From positions 2,286,323 through 2,350,322 of the forward strand of contig NZ_CP036265.1 of the NCBI RefSeq assembly GCF_007743815.1: a stretch of DNA of 64,000 nt. The letters run 5' to 3'. How positions within the stretch are numbered: position 1 is the first letter of the stretch; each line of letters begins with the position of its first letter. The DNA is from Alienimonas californiensis. Its GTDB lineage: Bacteria > Planctomycetota > Planctomycetia > Planctomycetales > Planctomycetaceae. The position numbers and the translations under genes were made by a program. Shown one piece after another: positions 51,392-60,585 of this stretch. Below the pieces are notes generated by a model. That model saw only the letters and a list, made by a program, of their open reading frames with translations. It did no database searches and was not told where the DNA came from.

Positions 51392-52344
51392 CCGCCCCCC
51401 ATCTCTCCCGATCGCTGATTCAGTACGGCGGGCTGTCCGCCGCGCTGCTGGCGATGGTGGCCGCGTTCAGCCTCGGCAGCGAGAACTTCTTTCAGACCTC
51501 CACACTGATCTCGATTGCCAATCAGATCCCCGAGCTGACCTTCCTGGCGGTCGGGATGACGTTCGTGCTGATCGTCCGCGGCATCGACCTGTCGGTCGGC
51601 TCGCTGCTCGCGCTGTCGGCGGCGACGCTGGGCGTGCTGATGGCCCGCCACGGGTGGCCGCTGCCCGCGGCGCTGGCGGCCGCCGCGGCGGTCGGCGCCC
51701 TGTGCGGGGTGGCGAACGGGGCGCTCTCGGTTGGGTTCGGGATCCCGTCGTTCATCGTCACGCTGGGGATGCTGGAGGTCGCCCGGGGCGTGACGAAGAA
51801 GTTGACGGACTCCCAGTCGGTCTACCTCGGCGGCCCGGTCGAGGCGTTCGGGGAGCCGCTGGGGGCGCTGCGGGTCTCGCCGGCGTTCCTCACCGCGGCG
51901 CTGACGGTCGCGATCGGCCAGTTCGTGCTGACCCGCACGGTGTTCGGCCGGTACTGCACGGCGGTGGGAACCAACGAGGAGGCGGTCCGCATGTCCGGCG
52001 TACGGCCGGCGCCGTATTTCGTGGCGGCGTTCGCTCTCAGCGGGGTGATGTGCAGCCTCGCCGGATTCGCCCAGACCTCGCGTCTCTCCACCGTCGACCC
52101 GAACGGCGCCGTCGGGATCGAGCTCAGCGCCATCGCCGCCTGCGTGATCGGCGGGACGAGCCTGATGGGCGGCCGTGGCAGCGTCGTGGGATCGTTCCTC
52201 GGCGTGCTGGTGATCCAGGTGATGCAGACCGGGCTGGCCCAGATGGGCGTCTCCGACGCCGACAAGCAGATCGTCACGGGGCTGGTGATCGTCGCCGCGG
52301 TGTTGTTCGACGCCCTCCGCGTGCGTCTCGGACCGCGCTCATGA
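51388..52344 (+). CDS. rbsC: ribose ABC transporter permease
   Basis: 318 residues from the ATG that overlaps the rbsA stop. A polytopic membrane protein of the BPD_transp_2 family: IRYG-like start (LIQYGGLSAALLAMVAAF), TFVLIVRGIDLSVGSLLALS (the conserved GIDLSVGS loop that contacts the ATPase side), FIVTLGMLEVARGV, GFAQTSRLSTVDPNGAVGIE and IAACVIGGTSLMGGRGSVVG. About eight to ten membrane helices are expected. It forms the channel with RbsA below and RbsB outside. Confidence 0.92.
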   Translation: MTAPHLSRSLIQYGGLSAALLAMVAAFSLGSENFFQTSTLISIANQIPELTFLAVGMTFVLIVRGIDLSVGSLLALSAATLGVLMARHGWPLPAALAAAAAVGALCGVANGALSVGFGIPSFIVTLGMLEVARGVTKKLTDSQSVYLGGPVEAFGEPLGALRVSPAFLTAALTVAIGQFVLTRTVFGRYCTAVGTNEEAVRMSGVRPAPYFVAAFALSGVMCSLAGFAQTSRLSTVDPNGAVGIELSAIAACVIGGTSLMGGRGSVVGSFLGVLVIQVMQTGLAQMGVSDADKQIVTGLVIVAAVLFDALRVRLGPRS

Positions 52345-52420
52345 CCGGCTCCCCGCCGCTTCTGCCCGCCGCCCGGCGGGCCCTCGTCCCACCATCGTCC
52401 CACCAAGCCCCCGCCGCCCC

Positions 52421-53425
52421 GTGACGCCGCTCCTCCTGCTTTCACTTTGTCTTCAGCCCGGCTCGAACGAGCCGGCGGACGCGGCGCCGGTCCCGGTCAT
52501 CTTCGACACGGACATGGCCGGCGACTGCGACGACGTGGGGGCGCTCGCCGTGCTGCACGCGCTGGCGGACCGCGGGGAGGCGGAGATCCTGGCGGTCATG
52601 ACGAACTCGACCGACCCGGCGGGGCTGTCCGGGGCGGCGTGCGACGTGATCAACACGTTCTGCGGCCGGCCGGACCTGCCGCTCGGCTCGGACAAGCAGG
52701 GCGCCGTCGGGCCGGCGATCGTGGGGCGGAAGGCCAGTTCCTACACGCCGGTACTGGCCGAGGAGTTCTCCCACGACGCGCCCCCGGACGCGGAACTGCC
52801 GGACGCCCTGCCGCTGTACCGCGAAACGCTCGCGGCGGCCGCCGACGGGACGGTGGTGATCTGCAGCGTCGGGGCACTCAGCAACCTGGAGGACCTGCTG
52901 AACAGCGGGCCGGACGCCGCCAGTCCGCTCTCCGGGGAGGCGCTGATCGCCCGGAAGGTGAAGCGGCTGGTGCTGATGGGCGGCCACTTCCCGCGGTCGG
53001 CGAAGCCCGAGTGGAACCTGCGGCTGGACACGCCGGCGGCGGTCTCGGTCGCGGTCCGGTGGCCGACGGAGGTGCAGTGGCAGGGGTTCGAGGTGGGCGC
53101 CAAGGTGATCTGCGGGGCGGGGCTGAAAGACCTGCCGGAGCCCAACCCGGTCCGCCGGGCGTTCGAGGTCCGGCCGTACATGAGCGGCCGGGCGATCGAT
53201 CGCGGGAAGCCGGCCTACGACCAGGCGACCCTGCTGCTGGCGGTCCGCGGCCCGCAGGAATCGCTGTGGACGGTCAGCCCCCCCGGCCGGGTGGTCGTCG
53301 ACTCCGACGCCCACACCGAGTGGGTCCCCGACGACGGCGGCCGGCACCGCTTCGTCTCGATCAAGGGCCGCCCGAACCGCCTCGCCGTACTGATCGACGA
53401 ACTGATGGCCGTCCGCGGCCGCTGA
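52421..53425 (+). CDS. nucleoside hydrolase-like secreted protein
   Basis: 334 residues from a GTG 77 bp after rbsC. A signal peptide (MTPLLLLSLCLQPGSN) precedes FDTDMAGDCDDVGALAVLHA, the Ca-binding D-rich motif of inosine-uridine nucleoside N-ribohydrolases (usual DTDxxxDDA). GALSNLEDLL and KRLVLMGGHFPRS are further family marks, and the C-terminal PAYDQATLLLAVRG keeps the last metal-binding Asp. It would split nucleosides to base and ribose outside the cytoplasm, feeding ribose to RbsBAC and RbsK. The family contains export signals in several planctomycetes. Confidence 0.85.
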   Translation: MTPLLLLSLCLQPGSNEPADAAPVPVIFDTDMAGDCDDVGALAVLHALADRGEAEILAVMTNSTDPAGLSGAACDVINTFCGRPDLPLGSDKQGAVGPAIVGRKASSYTPVLAEEFSHDAPPDAELPDALPLYRETLAAAADGTVVICSVGALSNLEDLLNSGPDAASPLSGEALIARKVKRLVLMGGHFPRSAKPEWNLRLDTPAAVSVAVRWPTEVQWQGFEVGAKVICGAGLKDLPEPNPVRRAFEVRPYMSGRAIDRGKPAYDQATLLLAVRGPQESLWTVSPPGRVVVDSDAHTEWVPDDGGRHRFVSIKGRPNRLAVLIDELMAVRGR

Positions 53426-53510
53426 TTCGTTCCCCCGTCAATCGTCCGCCCGCGGGGCCGACCGCCGTGACGCGGCCCCCCAACCGACTCCCCCCGCCGA
53501 AAGCTCGCCC

Positions 53511-55370
53511 GTGAATCGCTCCCTCCCTTCGGCGCCCCTCGCGTGGGCGCTGCTCGCGGTCTTGCCCTGTGCGGTCGGTCCGTTCGCGGGGCCGGTCGCC
53601 GCGGCCGGCGACCGGCCGAACGTGATCGTCGTGATGACGGACGACCAGGGGTACGGGGACTTCTCCTTCAACGGGAACCCGGTCCTGGAGACGCCGCACG
53701 TCGACCGGCTGGCGGCGGAGTCGGTCCGGCTGACGGACTTCCACGTCGCTCCGATGTGCACCCCCACCCGGGGGCAACTGCTGACCGGGCTGGACGCCTT
53801 CCGGAACGGAGCGGTGAACGTCAGCAGCGGCCGGGCGCTGATGCGGACCGACGTGAAGACGATGGCGAACGTCTTCGCGGACGCCGGCTATCGCACCGGC
53901 CTGTTCGGCAAGTGGCACCTCGGCGACAACTTCCCCTTCCGGCCGGGGGACCGCGGGTTCGAGGAGGCGTTGTGGTTCCCCTCCTCCCACGTCGGCAGCG
54001 TGCCGGACGCCTGGAACAACGACTACTTCCGGGACGAGTACGTCCGCAACGGGGCGAAGACGCGGTACGACGGCTACTGCACCGACGTGTTCTTCCGGGA
54101 GGCGACGGACTGGATGGGCCGCGACGACGACCGCCCGTTCTTCGCGTACATCGCCCCCAACGCCGCCCACTGGCCCTGGTTCGTGCCGGAGAAGTACCGC
54201 GGCCCGGTCCGCGCGGCGCTGGCCGCCCGCCCGGACGTGGCGGCCGACCTGACGGATCAGGAGCGGGAGGACCTCATCAGTTTCCTCGCGATGGGGGCGA
54301 ACGTCGACGAGAACGTGGGCGCCCTCACGGCCTTTCTCGACCGGGCGGGGCTGGCGGAGAACACCGTCGTCGTGTTCCTCACGGACAACGGAAGCACGAT
54401 GGGCGAGCTGTATTACAACGCCGGGATGCGGGGGAAGAAAACGCAGTTGTGGGAGGGCGGGCACCGCGTGCCCTGCCTGATCCGCGCGCCGGGCGGGGCG
54501 GTCGAGCCCCGCGACGTGGACGCCCTCACCCAGGTCCAGGATCTGCTGCCGACGCTCGCCGAGCTGGCCGGCGTGCCGTCCCCCGGCGGGCTGGACGGCG
54601 TGTCGCTCGCCCCGCTGCTGCGGGGCGAGGCGGAGACGCTCGGCGACCGCACGCTGGTCATGAATTACAGCCGCATGCCGAACGCCGCCCGCCGACGGCG
54701 GGGCCTGCCGAACCTCACCGTCCCCCGGAAGGAAGGGGCCGGCGTGCTGTGGGGCCCGTGGCGGCTACTGCCGGGCGGCGCCCTGTACCACGTCGACCGC
54801 GACCCGCATCAGGACCGCGACGTCTCCGCCGATCACCCGGAGGTCGTCGCCCGGCTGCGGAGTCACCTGGACCGGTGGTGGGGGGAGGTGCGAGGGGACG
54901 CCCAGACCGTCCGCCGGGTGGTCGTCGGGGACGACGCGGAGAACCCCTCGGCCCTCACCGCCTGCGAGTGGCTCGACGTGTTCGTGGACCAACAGGCGCA
55001 GGTCCGCCGCGGCGACCGCAAGAACGGCGCGTGGGCTCTGTCCGTCGCCCGCCCCGGCCGGTACGAACTGACGCTGCGGCGCTGGCCGAAAGCAAGCGGC
55101 CTACGACTGGACGCCCCGGCCCCGGCCTACGACGCCGTCGACGGGACCTTCCCGGCGGGCGTGGCCCTGCCGATCGCCGCCGCGACCGTGACCGCCGCCG
55201 GCCGCACCGTTCCCGCTCCGGTCGCCGCCGACGGGACCGCCTGCACGGTTCAACTCGATCTGCCCGCCGGCCCGCTGGACCTGCGGACGGCCTTCCTCGA
55301 CGCCGACGGTAGGGAGATCTGCGGCGCGTACTACCTCGCCGTCGAACGCCTCGCAGCGATCGCAGACTGA
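53511..55370 (+). CDS. secreted arylsulfatase
   Basis: 619 residues from a GTG. Signal peptide to about residue 32. VIVVMTDDQGYGD starts the sulfatase domain, and Cys83 in CTPTRGQLLTG is the residue to be oxidised to formylglycine (CxPxR form). GLFGKWHLGDN, FFAYIAPNAAHWPW, VVFLTDNGSTMGE and KKTQLWEGGHRVPCLIRAPG are the metal and sulfate-binding regions. After about residue 470 a beta-rich C-terminal domain of 140 residues follows, beyond the usual arylsulfatase length. It stands 85 bp after the nucleoside hydrolase and may be cotranscribed with it. The substrate is unknown. Confidence 0.9.
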   Translation: MNRSLPSAPLAWALLAVLPCAVGPFAGPVAAAGDRPNVIVVMTDDQGYGDFSFNGNPVLETPHVDRLAAESVRLTDFHVAPMCTPTRGQLLTGLDAFRNGAVNVSSGRALMRTDVKTMANVFADAGYRTGLFGKWHLGDNFPFRPGDRGFEEALWFPSSHVGSVPDAWNNDYFRDEYVRNGAKTRYDGYCTDVFFREATDWMGRDDDRPFFAYIAPNAAHWPWFVPEKYRGPVRAALAARPDVAADLTDQEREDLISFLAMGANVDENVGALTAFLDRAGLAENTVVVFLTDNGSTMGELYYNAGMRGKKTQLWEGGHRVPCLIRAPGGAVEPRDVDALTQVQDLLPTLAELAGVPSPGGLDGVSLAPLLRGEAETLGDRTLVMNYSRMPNAARRRRGLPNLTVPRKEGAGVLWGPWRLLPGGALYHVDRDPHQDRDVSADHPEVVARLRSHLDRWWGEVRGDAQTVRRVVVGDDAENPSALTACEWLDVFVDQQAQVRRGDRKNGAWALSVARPGRYELTLRRWPKASGLRLDAPAPAYDAVDGTFPAGVALPIAAATVTAAGRTVPAPVAADGTACTVQLDLPAGPLDLRTAFLDADGREICGAYYLAVERLAAIAD

Positions 55371-55729
55371 TTCCCCGGATGAGCGTCGGCCTTCCGACCG
55401 CGGGAGCCTGACCCCTCAGGCCTGTTGCATCCTCAAGCGGCAAAGGCCGCCGAACGGACGGGGCGTGATTTGCTCATCCGCCGCTTCGCTTCGCCTCCGC
55501 CCGCGTTCGCCGCGTTGCGGGCCCTCGCCGGGGGGGCGGACGGTTGTTCGACAGGCCGGTCGCTCCGGGGGCGCGGGGGCGGCGTCGGGGCGGGCGGACG
55601 TTAGGCTACGGTCGCCGTCCGCCCGGGCGCTCCCGGACGTTCTCCTCGGCCCTGACGCCCGGCGCCAGGGCGCGGCGGAGGGCGGAGACGGCGTTTCACG
55701 CTCCCGAAGTCCCGTCCGGATCGCTCGTC
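55371..55729. other. intergenic stretch, nothing recognised
   Basis: 359 bp between the sulfatase stop and the M28 peptidase start. The plus frame is open from about 55544 into the peptidase, but its protein is Arg/Gly-rich without pattern and I read it as non-coding. No tRNA, hairpin terminator or promoter pair stands out. Confidence 0.4.
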
Positions 55730-56740
55730 ATGATCGTTCACGTCGCCGCGCTGGCTCTCCTGTCGACGGCGGCGGGGGGCGGGGGGGAAACCGGCGAGGC
55801 GGCGGGGGCGGGCGTCGCCCGGCGGTTCGAACGCCGGGTCGTCGCCGTGGCGGCGGCCGAGGCGCTCGACGGACGCCGCGACGCGATCGAGAACGAACTG
55901 CGGGCGTTGCGGCTCGAACCGCAGCGGCGCCCCTTCGCCGGCCCCCAGCGGGAGGGGACGAATCTGCTCGCGGTCGTGCCGCCGCCGGCGGCCGGGGCGG
56001 CGCCGGAGCGGACGCTGATGCTGGGGGCGCACCTCGATCGGGTCGAGGCGGGCACCGGGGCGGTGGACAACGCCGGCGGGTGCGCCGCGGTGCTGGAGCT
56101 GCTCGGGCGGTTTCAGGCCCGGCCGCTGACGCATCATCGGGTCGTCGGCCTGTGGTTCGATCAGGAAGAGCAGGGGTTGCTGGGCAGCCGTGCGTTCGTG
56201 GAGGCCGCGGGCGATCCGGCGGCGCCCGGGGCCGCCGCGGGGCTGCCGGACCTGTTCGTGAATTTTGACGTGTTCGCCTACGGGGACACGCTGTGGGCGC
56301 ACCACCCTTCGGAGGACGACCGCACCGCCGCCCGCAACTTCGTGGCGGGAACGGCCGCGGCGGGGGGCGAGCCGTTCCCGACGGTGATCGGGCCGCTGTA
56401 TCCGCCGAGCGACCACCGCCCATTTGCGGCGGTGCGGGAGACGGCGGAGCCGGGTTCGCCCGCCGCGGAGATGACGGTGCTGTCGCTGAGCCTGCTGCCG
56501 CGGGAGCAGATTGTGGAAACGGTCGCCTTCCTGGAGGCGATGGAGGGTGGCGGGCGGCCGACGCGGGCCGGGTTGCCGAAGATCCTGGCCCTGATTCACA
56601 CCGCCAACGACACCCCCTCCGCGGTGCGGCCGAGCGAGGCGGCGGCGGCGATCGACGCGGTGGAGGCCGGGCTGCGGGCGCTCGACGCGGCGGCGGGCGC
56701 TGAGGCGGCGCCCGCGACGGACGACGAAACGAACGACTGA
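55730..56740 (+). CDS. M28-family zinc aminopeptidase, secreted
   Basis: 336 residues from the ATG at 55730, which starts a short hydrophobic signal ([17 protein letters not shown]). The zinc-site residues of family M28 are all in order: [10 protein letters not shown] (His, Asp), [16 protein letters not shown] (bridging Asp), [13 protein letters not shown] (catalytic Glu-Glu), NFDVFAYGD (Asp) and PSDHRPFA (His). It removes N-terminal residues from peptides in the periplasm. It is smaller than many M28 proteins and has no PA insert. The next gene (uracil-DNA glycosylase) begins 59 bp later. Confidence 0.87.
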   Translation: MIVHVAALALLSTAAGGGGETGEAAGAGVARRFERRVVAVAAAEALDGRRDAIENELRALRLEPQRRPFAGPQREGTNLLAVVPPPAAGAAPERTLMLGAHLDRVEAGTGAVDNAGGCAAVLELLGRFQARPLTHHRVVGLWFDQEEQGLLGSRAFVEAAGDPAAPGAAAGLPDLFVNFDVFAYGDTLWAHHPSEDDRTAARNFVAGTAAAGGEPFPTVIGPLYPPSDHRPFAAVRETAEPGSPAAEMTVLSLSLLPREQIVETVAFLEAMEGGGRPTRAGLPKILALIHTANDTPSAVRPSEAAAAIDAVEAGLRALDAAAGAEAAPATDDETND

Positions 56741-56799
56741 GCCGGCGGTTGCGCCGCGGGGCGGTTGCCTTCCGGGGCGTTGGGGGAGACGGTGGGGGG

Positions 56800-57696
56800 A
56801 TGGATCTCGACACGCTCCGCCGGTCCGTTCTCCGCCGCCTCGAAGCCGACCGCCGGGCCGGGCTGACGCACTTTCCCAAGGGGGAAGCGTTTGCGCTGTC
56901 CGCGGTGGCGGACGAGGGGACCGCGTCGCCCGGGGGCGCGGCGCCTGTCGGCGACGGCGAAGCGGGGGGAACGAACGAGCGAGCAGCGGCCGCGGGTCAG
57001 TTCGCGGCGGGGATGACGCGGGATCTCGCCGCGGCGTCGGCTCCCGCCCCGTCGGCTCCGGCGCCCGCGGCGGCGTTGTTCGCGGGCGGGGGCAGCGCCG
57101 GCAATGCGGAGCGGTCCGCGCAACCGACCGAGGAGCGGGCCGCGGCACTGACGGTGATCGAACGCACGGTCAGCGGTTGCCCCCGCTGTCCGGAACTGGT
57201 CGCCACCCGCACCCAAACGGTGTTCGGCGCCGGCAACCCGCACGCAGCGATCCTGTTCCTGGGCGAGGCCCCCGGGGCGGACGAGGACGCCACCGGCGAG
57301 CCGTTCGTCGGCCGGGCGGGCAAGCTACTCAACGATATTATTCGCGCCTGCCGCCTGGAGCGGGACGAAATCTATATCTGTAACGTCCTGAAGTGCCGCC
57401 CGCCGGGCAACCGCAATCCCTCCCCGACGGAGGCGGCGAACTGCCGGGAGTATCTCGACGCTCAAATTCGGATCGTCGACCCGGACTATATCGTCTGCTG
57501 GGGCTCAGTCCCCGCGAAGGAATTGCTGGGGACGAAACTCGGCATCGGCAAGCTGCGGAAGCAGTTCTTCCCCTTCGGCCGGGCGAAGGTCGCCTGCACC
57601 TATCATCCGAGCTATCTGCTGCGGAACCCGGCGGCGAAGAAGGAAGTCTGGGCCGATATGAAATGGTTGTTCGCCGACATGGGCGTGACGCTTTAA
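56800..57696 (+). CDS. family 4 uracil-DNA glycosylase
   Basis: 298 residues from the ATG at 56800, preceded by GGGGG. It removes uracil from DNA at base-pair mismatches or after cytosine deamination. The conserved part starts at about residue 110: a CPRC pair (first Fe-S Cys residues), [20 protein letters not shown] (uracil pocket and catalytic motif), [14 protein letters not shown] (third Cys), [10 protein letters not shown] (fourth Cys) and [10 protein letters not shown] (the DNA-intercalating loop). The four cysteines hold a 4Fe-4S cluster. The first ~110 residues are an Ala/Gly-rich disordered extension, longer than usual. Confidence 0.92.
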   Translation: MDLDTLRRSVLRRLEADRRAGLTHFPKGEAFALSAVADEGTASPGGAAPVGDGEAGGTNERAAAAGQFAAGMTRDLAAASAPAPSAPAPAAALFAGGGSAGNAERSAQPTEERAAALTVIERTVSGCPRCPELVATRTQTVFGAGNPHAAILFLGEAPGADEDATGEPFVGRAGKLLNDIIRACRLERDEIYICNVLKCRPPGNRNPSPTEAANCREYLDAQIRIVDPDYIVCWGSVPAKELLGTKLGIGKLRKQFFPFGRAKVACTYHPSYLLRNPAAKKEVWADMKWLFADMGVTL

Positions 57697-57728
57697 CGGG
57701 CGCTTCAGCGAGGCGTTGCGTTTCATGG

Positions 57729-57836
57729 CAGCCCGATGGTCGAGCATCGACCGTCGGCGTCGCCGACCGACGAACGACGCACGGCCCGAGCTGGCGCTCC
57801 GGGCTCACGACGCCGCGACGCCGTGTTGAAGAGCGC
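57729..57836. repeat. REP-like palindromic element, copy 1
   Basis: A ~108-bp block related in inverted orientation to 60431-60541. Shared parts include CCCGATG...CATCG, GTCGGCG...CCGACG, GAGCTGGCGCTCCGGGCT and GAAGAGCG. It lies after the uracil-DNA glycosylase gene. Its hairpins are partly mismatched in this copy. Confidence 0.7.
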
Positions 57837-58126
57837 TTTGACGGTCGCCGCGGCGAGTGACCGGTCGCCGGGCGTCGCGTCTTGAATTGAACCGTGGAAA
57901 TGCGCCGCTGCCGCGGGCGCGAAGCGGTTCGATCCGCGAGGATCGAAAGACTCGGTCGGCGGCGGGGCGGATTTGTTTCTCTAAACCGCAAAGCGACCGC
58001 AGGCGGGAAGGGCGGCGGGTAGGCTCATCGGCCTCGGTTGCGACGCAGCGGCGCTGCCTGCGGATCGGGGCCTGCGACGGATCGTGTCGCCCCCCGTTTC
58101 CTCAACCCCGCATGGAGGTCCCCGCC

Positions 58127-59569
58127 GTGAGCCACCGTCCCCTCTTTACGTTCGCCCCCCCGCCCGCGGCGCCCGCCGCGGTTCCCGCCGTGTGGGCGGT
58201 GGCGGGCGCGGCCTCCGCTGAGGCGTCGCCGCCGACCCGTCGCGGGATCGGGGCGCTGGGTCGCCGGGCGGGCGCCCGGGGTTGGCGGGCTGTCGGCGTA
58301 GTCGCCGCGGCGGGGTTGCTCGGGTTGGCGGCCGCCCCGCTGGCCGGCTCGCCGGCGGTCGCCGGCTGCCCCTGTGCGAACCGGGCGGCGTTCCCGGCGC
58401 CGATGGGGATGTCGGCTCCCGTCGCCGATCCCTACTTCGCCCCCTACGCGGCCGCGGCGGAGTTCGGGGGCGGGATGCCGGCGCCGGTGGCGCCGGGCTG
58501 GTCGACGGCGGCGGCGCCGGGCTGGGCGGCGGCGGACGACGCCGGGTTCCAGCCCGTGCCGAAGCGGTCGGCTTCGAAGACGGCGGCGCCGCAGCGGCTG
58601 GCCCGCGTGGCGGCGGCTCCCACGTGGCGTCAGGACGACGGGGCGGACCGGGGCCCGCTGACCGCACCGCGGCCGGGCAACCCGGTGCCGCCGCTGCCGG
58701 AGAACGGGTCCGACGCGGCTGATGTGGACGAGTCGACCCCGCCGCCGACGGACGAGCCGACGGACGAGCCGATGCCGCCGGGCCCGGAGACGGCGGATCC
58801 CTCCTTCGGCACGCCGGACGCCGACGAACCGTCGGCGCCCCGCGGCGGGGAGGATCTGCGGATGGAGCCGGAGGCGATCCCGGCGCCGGAGCCGATCGAA
58901 CTGGGCGAATTGGGCGAGCCGGACGATGCATCGGTCGAAGGCGAGGCGGCCCCGCTGAGCCCGCCGTCGCTGCCGGGACTCGGCGACGCGCGGCCCAACC
59001 CGTACCGGACGCCCTCCGGGGGGCGGCCGCTGCACGCGACGCCGGCGGACCCGTTCGCCGCGACCGGGCCGGACGTGATTGAACACGCTCCGGGGCCGTC
59101 GCACGCCGCCCCGCAGTGGGAGGAACGCAGCGTCCGCCCCCTGCCGGGGCCGGTCGTCGGGGGCGCTCCGTATGCGGGCCATCACGCTCCGCTCCAGTAC
59201 GGTACGCCGGCGTTCGGTCCGACCCACGGCGGCTTTGCGGGGCACGTCGATCCCGGCTACGGCTACGGCTACGGCTACGGCGGCGGCTACGGCCCGGTCG
59301 GCTACGGCGACGCTGGCTACGGTCCGGTCGGCTACGGTTACGGCGACGCTGGTTGCGGCCCGGTGGGCTGCGAACCGGTCGGCTGTGGGCCGGTCGGCTG
59401 TGGGCCGGTCGGCTGCGGCGGGTTCGGATTCGGCGGCGGGTTGGTGCCGGATTCCGGCTGCTGCGGCGCCGGGCTCGGGTGGCGCGGCGGCCTCGTGCCG
59501 GATTCCGGTTGCTGCGGCGGGTGTGGGTTCGGGGGCTGCGGCGGGTGCGGCGGGTTCGGGCCGTTCTGA
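58127..59569 (+). CDS. secreted Pro/Gly/Tyr/Cys-rich low-complexity protein
   Basis: 480 residues from a GTG at 58127, chosen because GGAGG (58114-58118) sits 8 bp upstream. An in-frame ATG at 58112 overlaps that ribosome-binding site. A hydrophobic segment (AVGVVAAAGLLGLAAAPLAG, about 55-80) after an Arg-rich stretch may be a signal or membrane anchor. The middle is Pro/Glu/Asp-rich (PPTDEPTDEPMPPGPETADP). The last ~110 residues are repeats of GYG, GCGPVGC and a pair of VPDSGCCG units. It resembles structural surface proteins of planctomycetes, possibly disulfide-linked. No enzyme motif is present. Confidence 0.65.
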   Translation: MSHRPLFTFAPPPAAPAAVPAVWAVAGAASAEASPPTRRGIGALGRRAGARGWRAVGVVAAAGLLGLAAAPLAGSPAVAGCPCANRAAFPAPMGMSAPVADPYFAPYAAAAEFGGGMPAPVAPGWSTAAAPGWAAADDAGFQPVPKRSASKTAAPQRLARVAAAPTWRQDDGADRGPLTAPRPGNPVPPLPENGSDAADVDESTPPPTDEPTDEPMPPGPETADPSFGTPDADEPSAPRGGEDLRMEPEAIPAPEPIELGELGEPDDASVEGEAAPLSPPSLPGLGDARPNPYRTPSGGRPLHATPADPFAATGPDVIEHAPGPSHAAPQWEERSVRPLPGPVVGGAPYAGHHAPLQYGTPAFGPTHGGFAGHVDPGYGYGYGYGGGYGPVGYGDAGYGPVGYGYGDAGCGPVGCEPVGCGPVGCGPVGCGGFGFGGGLVPDSGCCGAGLGWRGGLVPDSGCCGGCGFGGCGGCGGFGPF

Positions 59570-59641
59570 CCCGTGCGGTCGCGGGATTCCGGGCGAAGGA
59601 CGGGGCTGTACGGCGTCCCGGCCGGCGTTAGAGTGCGGGCC

Positions 59642-60427
59642 ATGGCCTCCCCGCCCTCCGACCCGTCGGAACCCGCCGGCTCCCCCGGGGAGTCGGATCG
59701 TCCCCGCCCCGAATCGTCGGGGCGGAAACGCTCGAAGGCCAGTCGCCCTTCCCGCGGCCGCTCCGAACGGGCCTCGGACCGGGACGCCGCTCAGCGGGAC
59801 GGCCGCGACGAGTCGGACGACGACCAACCGGTCGACGACGAGGCCGGCGGCGGTTCGCTCCGCGGTCGGATCCTGGTCGCGGGGCGTCACCTGCGGGACC
59901 CGAACTTCTACCGCACGCTCGTGTTGCTGGTGGAGCACGGCGAGGACGGGGCGTTCGGGCTGGTCGTGAACCGGCCCACGGACACCACCGTGCAGCGGGC
60001 GCTCTCCGGTCACCTGGAGGTGGAGGAGGGCGATGATTCCGTGTTCGCCGGCGGGCCGGTCGAGCCGGCGGCGCTGTTCGTGCTCCACAACAGCGTGGAG
60101 TTCGCCGAGGGCGAACTGCCCGTCTGCTCCGGCCTGTTCGTCGGCAACAGCCGGGAGGCGTTCGAGGGGCTGGTGAACGCCGTGGACGCCGGCGACGAGG
60201 GCACCCGCTACCGCGTGTTCTCCGGCTGCTCCGGCTGGGGTCCGGGGCAGTTGGAACAGGAACTCGCCCGGGCCGACTGGCGAGTCGTGGACGCGGACGC
60301 GGTCTTGGACGGCCCCGCCGACCCCATCTTCGGCCCGGACCCCTACGGAGCCTGGGAAGAAGCGGACCGCCTCTCCGCCCGCCCCCCGCTGGACGGCCTC
60401 GACGGCGGCGATTTTCGAATGAACTAG
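59642..60427 (+). CDS. YqgE/AlgH family protein
   Basis: 261 residues. The first ~75 residues are a charged, disordered extension (Arg/Ser/Asp-rich) not found in typical YqgE (~185 residues). The conserved part reads GRILVAGRHLRDPNFYRTLV, LLVEHGEDGAFGLVVNRPTD, VFAGGPVEPAALFVLHN and FSGCSGWGPGQLEQELARAD-W, the standard signatures of UPF0301. The family's biochemical role is unsettled; AlgH was named for a regulatory effect on alginate genes. Single gene here, preceding a REP-like element. Confidence 0.88.
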   Translation: MASPPSDPSEPAGSPGESDRPRPESSGRKRSKASRPSRGRSERASDRDAAQRDGRDESDDDQPVDDEAGGGSLRGRILVAGRHLRDPNFYRTLVLLVEHGEDGAFGLVVNRPTDTTVQRALSGHLEVEEGDDSVFAGGPVEPAALFVLHNSVEFAEGELPVCSGLFVGNSREAFEGLVNAVDAGDEGTRYRVFSGCSGWGPGQLEQELARADWRVVDADAVLDGPADPIFGPDPYGAWEEADRLSARPPLDGLDGGDFRMN

Positions 60428-60430
60428 AAC

Positions 60431-60541
60431 GCTCTTCACCGGGGCGTCGCGTTCAATACCAGCCCGGAGCGCAAGCTCCGGCGGTGCGTTGTTCGACGCG
60501 TCGGCTGCGCCGACGGCCGATGCTTGCGCATCGGGCTGGTA
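60431..60541. repeat. REP-like palindromic element, copy 2 (inverted)
   Basis: Three near-perfect hairpins in a row: CCGGAGCGCAAGCTCCGG (60464-60481), GTCGGCTGCGCCGAC (60500-60514) and CCGATGCTTGCGCATCGG (60517-60534). The block is the reverse complement of 57729-57836 with substitutions. It sits between the YqgE stop and the convergent PQQ-repeat gene, so it may also end transcription. Confidence 0.8.
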
Positions 60542-60585
60542 TCCCACCTTCGCGTGCCCTGCTCGGGATCAAGCTCACCGGGGGC

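Noticed and set aside
58025-60547. An 840-codon minus-strand frame covering the low-complexity protein and YqgE genes
   Set aside because: It is antisense to two supported genes, Arg/Pro/Gly-rich without pattern, and begins inside the REP-like palindrome.
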